From assembly GCA_024400935.1 (NCBI GenBank), contig JAKSLZ010000018.1, forward strand, positions 1-43,291: 43,291 nt of DNA. Reading direction: 5' to 3'. Positions 40,733 through 43,291 of this stretch are shown here, in pieces; within the stretch, counting starts at the first letter, position 1; each line of letters begins with the position of its first letter. Made by a program: the position numbers and the translations under genes. Below the pieces are notes generated by a model. It was not told the origin of the DNA. It ran no database searches and saw only the letters and a list, made by a program, of their open reading frames with translations. The stretch comes from Muribaculaceae bacterium. GTDB lineage: Bacteria; Bacteroidota; Bacteroidia; Bacteroidales; Muribaculaceae.

Positions 40733-41155
40733 ATGAAAAAATATTTATTTGCATTAATTGCAGCATTCACAATGTTCCAGGTGGCTTGGGCTGACTACAG
40801 CAAAGATAATCTGGTAGTGTTAACCAAAGAAGGTGCTTCTAATTTTTACAGCCTTACCACTCGTCCTGTTGTGAAATTCAACGGCGGCGAAATGGTGCTT
40901 AAGTCGGCTGGTACCGAGGTGAAGTTTGCGCTGGGCGACATCCAGGAAATCGTTTTTGCCAAGGGAACTGACACCAAGAAAGGCGACGTGAACGGTGACG
41001 GCAGTGTTGATATCAGTGATGCTAACATCCTCATCAACATCATTCTGGGAAATGACGACGCCGGCAACTATGGTGGCCGCGCCGACGTTAGTGGCGATGG
41101 CGGAGTTGATGTTTCAGATGTCAACGAGATTATCAACCTCATCTTGAACAACTAA
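40733..41155 (+). CDS. Small exported protein with C-terminal dockerin
   Basis: A 140-residue secreted protein. Residues 1-20 are the signal peptide. A short beta module (NLVVLTKEGASNFYSLTTRP, then EVKFALGDIQEIVFAKG, about 23-80) corresponds to the N-terminal module of its FISUMP neighbours, but the FISUMP domain is absent. Residues about 84-140 are a complete dockerin (DVNGDGSVDISDANILINII and DVSGDGGVDVSDVNEIINLI). It looks like a minimal adaptor: the N-terminal module of the operon linked straight to a dockerin. It lies 49 nt after the first FISUMP gene and 10 nt before the next. Confidence 0.85.
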   Translation: MKKYLFALIAAFTMFQVAWADYSKDNLVVLTKEGASNFYSLTTRPVVKFNGGEMVLKSAGTEVKFALGDIQEIVFAKGTDTKKGDVNGDGSVDISDANILINIILGNDDAGNYGGRADVSGDGGVDVSDVNEIINLILNN

Positions 41156-41165
41156 TGTGACTGTT

Positions 41166-42569
41166 ATGAAGATCAAGTTATTAACTCTTGTTCTCGCTAT
41201 GTCGGTGCTCTCGCTTAACTCTATGGGCGAGACCAAACGATATGTCCTGCACATCAACAAGACCGACAAGACTGTCGAGAAATATGACACTGAAGATATA
41301 GAGTCTCTTGAGAGCACTCCCGCTCCCACCGACACAAGATTTGAAGCAGTTGACCTGGGTCTGAGCGTTGAATGGGCAACCGCAAACCTTGACATCCATC
41401 GCTCTACTAAGGTGGCCAATGGTCCCGAGGGACAAGGTGGACACTATGGCTGGGGCGACCCCACTGGCAACCACTCGGAGCAACCCGATAACGCTACATG
41501 GACTCCCTACGAGCCCGACCGTGCTAAGTGTCTGTCATACTACGGCGGTGAGAATCCTCCCAAGGACATCTGCGGTACCGACCTCGACATCGCACGCGTG
41601 CACTGGGGCGGTGACTGGCGTCTGCCCAGCCGTGCTGAGCAAGATGAACTGCGCGAGAAATGCGAATGGACTAAAGAAACTCTGAACGGTGTTACCGGCT
41701 ATCGCGTTACTGGCCCCAACGGCAACAGCATCTTCCTGCCTGCTGCGGGTTTCCGTTTTGCATCAAGCAACTTCGGCGGTGACTACCTGAGCTACTACTG
41801 GAGCGGTACACTCAATCCCAACCCCGGTTACTCAGATTATGCTTACTATCTCGAGACTACTCCCGACTATCACGAGTGGCTCAGCGCTGCTCGCTATATC
41901 GGTCAGAGCGTGCGCGCCGTTCGCGATGCTTATAACACCATCCTTATCCTGAAAAACGGTGAAAAGCACGTGTATCGCATCGACGAGATCGAGAGCATCA
42001 CCGTTGAGGAATTCTCAACCGACGAGGACTACTACGAGGCTGTTGACCTGGGTCTGAGCGTTAAGTGGGCTGCCGTTAACCTCGACATCGACCAGTATGA
42101 CTATGCTGCTCCCGCACCCGAGGTGCTGGGCGGTTACTACGGCTGGGGCGATGCCACAGGCCGCAACCACTCGGAGAACGAGGACGACTATCCCCGTTAC
42201 GACAGCGAGAAGTCTATCAGCGGCACCGACCTCGACCTTCTGCACAACTATTGGGGTGGCTCATGGCGACTGCCCACTATGCAAGAGTGCGAGGAACTGC
42301 GCAACGAGTGCACCTGGACCTGGGAGGTCGTTAACGGCAAGGCCGGCTATCGCGTGACCGGTCCCAACGGCAACAGCATCTTCCTGCCCACATCAGGCTG
42401 GCGCGTCGGCGAGAAGATTGACCAGAGTTACGTCGGCACTCACGGCTACTACTGGAGTGGTACTAACGTGTCGGCTTTCTATGTTTACCAGATTGCGTTC
42501 TCACAGAAGTATCAGTGGTATTACAACTACCGCTACAACGGATACCAGATGCGTGGTGTAAGAAAATAA
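41166..42569 (+). CDS. Exported protein with two FISUMP-like domains
   Basis: A 467-residue secreted protein with an internal duplication. The signal peptide (MKIKLLTLVLAMSVLSLNSMG) is followed by the short module RYVLHINKTDKTVEKYDTED (about 23-50) and a first FISUMP-like domain (AVDLGLSVEWATANL, GWGDPTGN, GGDWRLPSRAEQDEL, NGNSIFLPAAGFR). A second copy of the short module (ILILKNGEKHVYRIDEIESI, about 257-280) is followed by a second domain (AVDLGLSVKWAAVNL, GWGDATGR, GGSWRLPTMQECEEL, NGNSIFLPTSGWR). The repeat unit is thus module plus domain. The ATG at 41166 is preferred over the GTG at 41157. It is 10 nt behind the dockerin gene, so clearly co-transcribed. Confidence 0.85.
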   Translation: MKIKLLTLVLAMSVLSLNSMGETKRYVLHINKTDKTVEKYDTEDIESLESTPAPTDTRFEAVDLGLSVEWATANLDIHRSTKVANGPEGQGGHYGWGDPTGNHSEQPDNATWTPYEPDRAKCLSYYGGENPPKDICGTDLDIARVHWGGDWRLPSRAEQDELREKCEWTKETLNGVTGYRVTGPNGNSIFLPAAGFRFASSNFGGDYLSYYWSGTLNPNPGYSDYAYYLETTPDYHEWLSAARYIGQSVRAVRDAYNTILILKNGEKHVYRIDEIESITVEEFSTDEDYYEAVDLGLSVKWAAVNLDIDQYDYAAPAPEVLGGYYGWGDATGRNHSENEDDYPRYDSEKSISGTDLDLLHNYWGGSWRLPTMQECEELRNECTWTWEVVNGKAGYRVTGPNGNSIFLPTSGWRVGEKIDQSYVGTHGYYWSGTNVSAFYVYQIAFSQKYQWYYNYRYNGYQMRGVRK

Positions 42570-42591
42570 TTTTATTTGACATAGCAACATC

Positions 42592-43291
42592 ATGAAACGA
42601 TTAGCAATTATATTAAGCACAATATTTGCACTGCTCGCGATGCCCGTTAATGCGGCAAAGAAAGAGCTTGTGATGATCATCACCGACACAGCAGGCGTTG
42701 AGCAGATTATCCCCGTTGAGAAAATCGACAGCGTCCTCTTTGCCGAGGATGTGTGCGAGACAGTCGAGGGACACGCTGTAGTCGACCTAGGACTCTCGGT
42801 CAAGTGGGCCTATGCCAACCTCGACCTTGAAGGCGAGAACATGGAGAGTGCTCCCTATGTGGAGAACGACAAAGCACTCTACGGCTGGGCCGACCCCACA
42901 GGCAAGCAGCACTCAACATCGCTCGACGACTATCCCGCAGGCGTGAACTGGCCCCCCAACAATGTGTCGGGCACCGACCTTGACATCGTCAAGAAGAACT
43001 GGGGCGGCGAGTGGCGACTCCCCACCGACGAAGAGATGAAAGAACTCATGAACGATTGCACCTGGACATGGGAAACCGTAAACGAAGCCCACGGCTATCG
43101 CGTCACCGGCCCCAACGGCAACAGCATCTTCCTGCCTGCCAACGGTTTCCGCTATGGCGAAGACACTGACGCCAAGGGTGTTTCGGGCAACTACTGGAGC
43201 GGCACACTCTCTACCGACAATGCCAACTCAGGACGTAGCATCTCGTTCAACTCAGTCATCAAGGGAACAGGATACTCAATGCGCATGTATG
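42592..43291 (+). CDS. Exported FISUMP-like protein, truncated by the window edge
   Basis: A partial gene of at least 233 codons that is open to the last base. The signal peptide is MKRLAIILSTIFALLAMPVNA. The short module LVMIITDTAGVEQIIPVEKI precedes a FISUMP-like domain (VVDLGLSVKWAYANLDL, YGWADPTGK, GGEWRLPTDEEMKELM, NGNSIFLPANGFR, YWSGTLST). It begins 22 nt after the preceding gene, continuing the operon. The number of further domains lies outside the window. Confidence 0.82.
   Translation, partial: MKRLAIILSTIFALLAMPVNAAKKELVMIITDTAGVEQIIPVEKIDSVLFAEDVCETVEGHAVVDLGLSVKWAYANLDLEGENMESAPYVENDKALYGWADPTGKQHSTSLDDYPAGVNWPPNNVSGTDLDIVKKNWGGEWRLPTDEEMKELMNDCTWTWETVNEAHGYRVTGPNGNSIFLPANGFRYGEDTDAKGVSGNYWSGTLSTDNANSGRSISFNSVIKGTGYSMRMY

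Noticed and set aside
42501-42803. Minus-strand 100-codon frame near the right edge
   Set aside because: It overlaps the end of the two-domain FISUMP gene and the signal peptide of the next one, both well supported on the plus strand.

Overview
The window looks like a chromosomal segment of a gut-type Bacteroidales bacterium, probably Muribaculaceae or a close relative. The signs are the Bacteroidetes promoter signature (TTTG, about 19-20 nt, then TAnnTTTG) upstream of most transcription units, the near absence of Shine-Dalgarno sequences, many secreted proteins with type I dockerin-like ends or a short YYNxxGQ C-terminal motif, BspA-type and other leucine-rich repeats, and FISUMP-like domains. 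The placement comes from gene content and style, not from a search.

Layout. 1-5.1 kb: AraC regulator, iron-type alcohol dehydrogenase, a two-gene operon of unknown function, and a Xaa-Pro aminopeptidase. 5.1-6.1 kb: a four-helix-bundle suffix-domain protein sandwiched between two arrays of 9-nt periodic repeats. 6.1-9.8 kb: a very large exported LRR protein. 10-11.8 kb: a NifU-like scaffold protein plus GGGtGRT protein operon. 12-13.9 kb: a CotH-kinase protein with a dockerin at its N-terminus, its stop codon abutting a large 8-nt repeat array. 14-15.4 kb: an RsmF-like RNA m5C methyltransferase, apparently leaderless. 15.5-17.6 kb: a BspA-like LRR/dockerin protein. 17.8-19.1 kb: an AT-rich AAA/DUF4143 ATPase preceded by 22-bp tandem repeats. 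19.1-24 kb: two tandem M6-family metalloproteases with dockerins. 24-25.5 kb: TrmN6-like methyltransferase and a tRNA-Glu / rpsT / tRNA-Glu operon. 25.6-29.8 kb: recO, an exported protein of unknown function, and an NhaD antiporter. 30-38.6 kb: two tandem exported proteins of exactly 1384 aa each (Fn3-like, choice-of-anchor-J-like, dockerin). 39-43.3 kb: a secreted protein, then a run of short-spaced genes for FISUMP-like and dockerin proteins that continues off the right edge.

How it fits together. Housekeeping genes (rpsT, tRNA, recO, trmN6, rsmF-like, pepP) are interspersed with a surface/secreted protein inventory. Seven proteins carry dockerin-like duplicated F-hand modules, but no cohesin or scaffoldin is visible. 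Three others end in the YYNxxGQ motif and none carries both. The most unusual DNA is between the genes: several unrelated-looking arrays share one design (8- or 9-nt periodic modules, often palindromic, close to gene ends). Next to them are an array of C(GNA)G-type mini-hairpins at 19171-19269 and a 165-bp MITE-like element with 19-bp inverted termini at 29866-30030. All functional statements are inferences from sequence reading alone.
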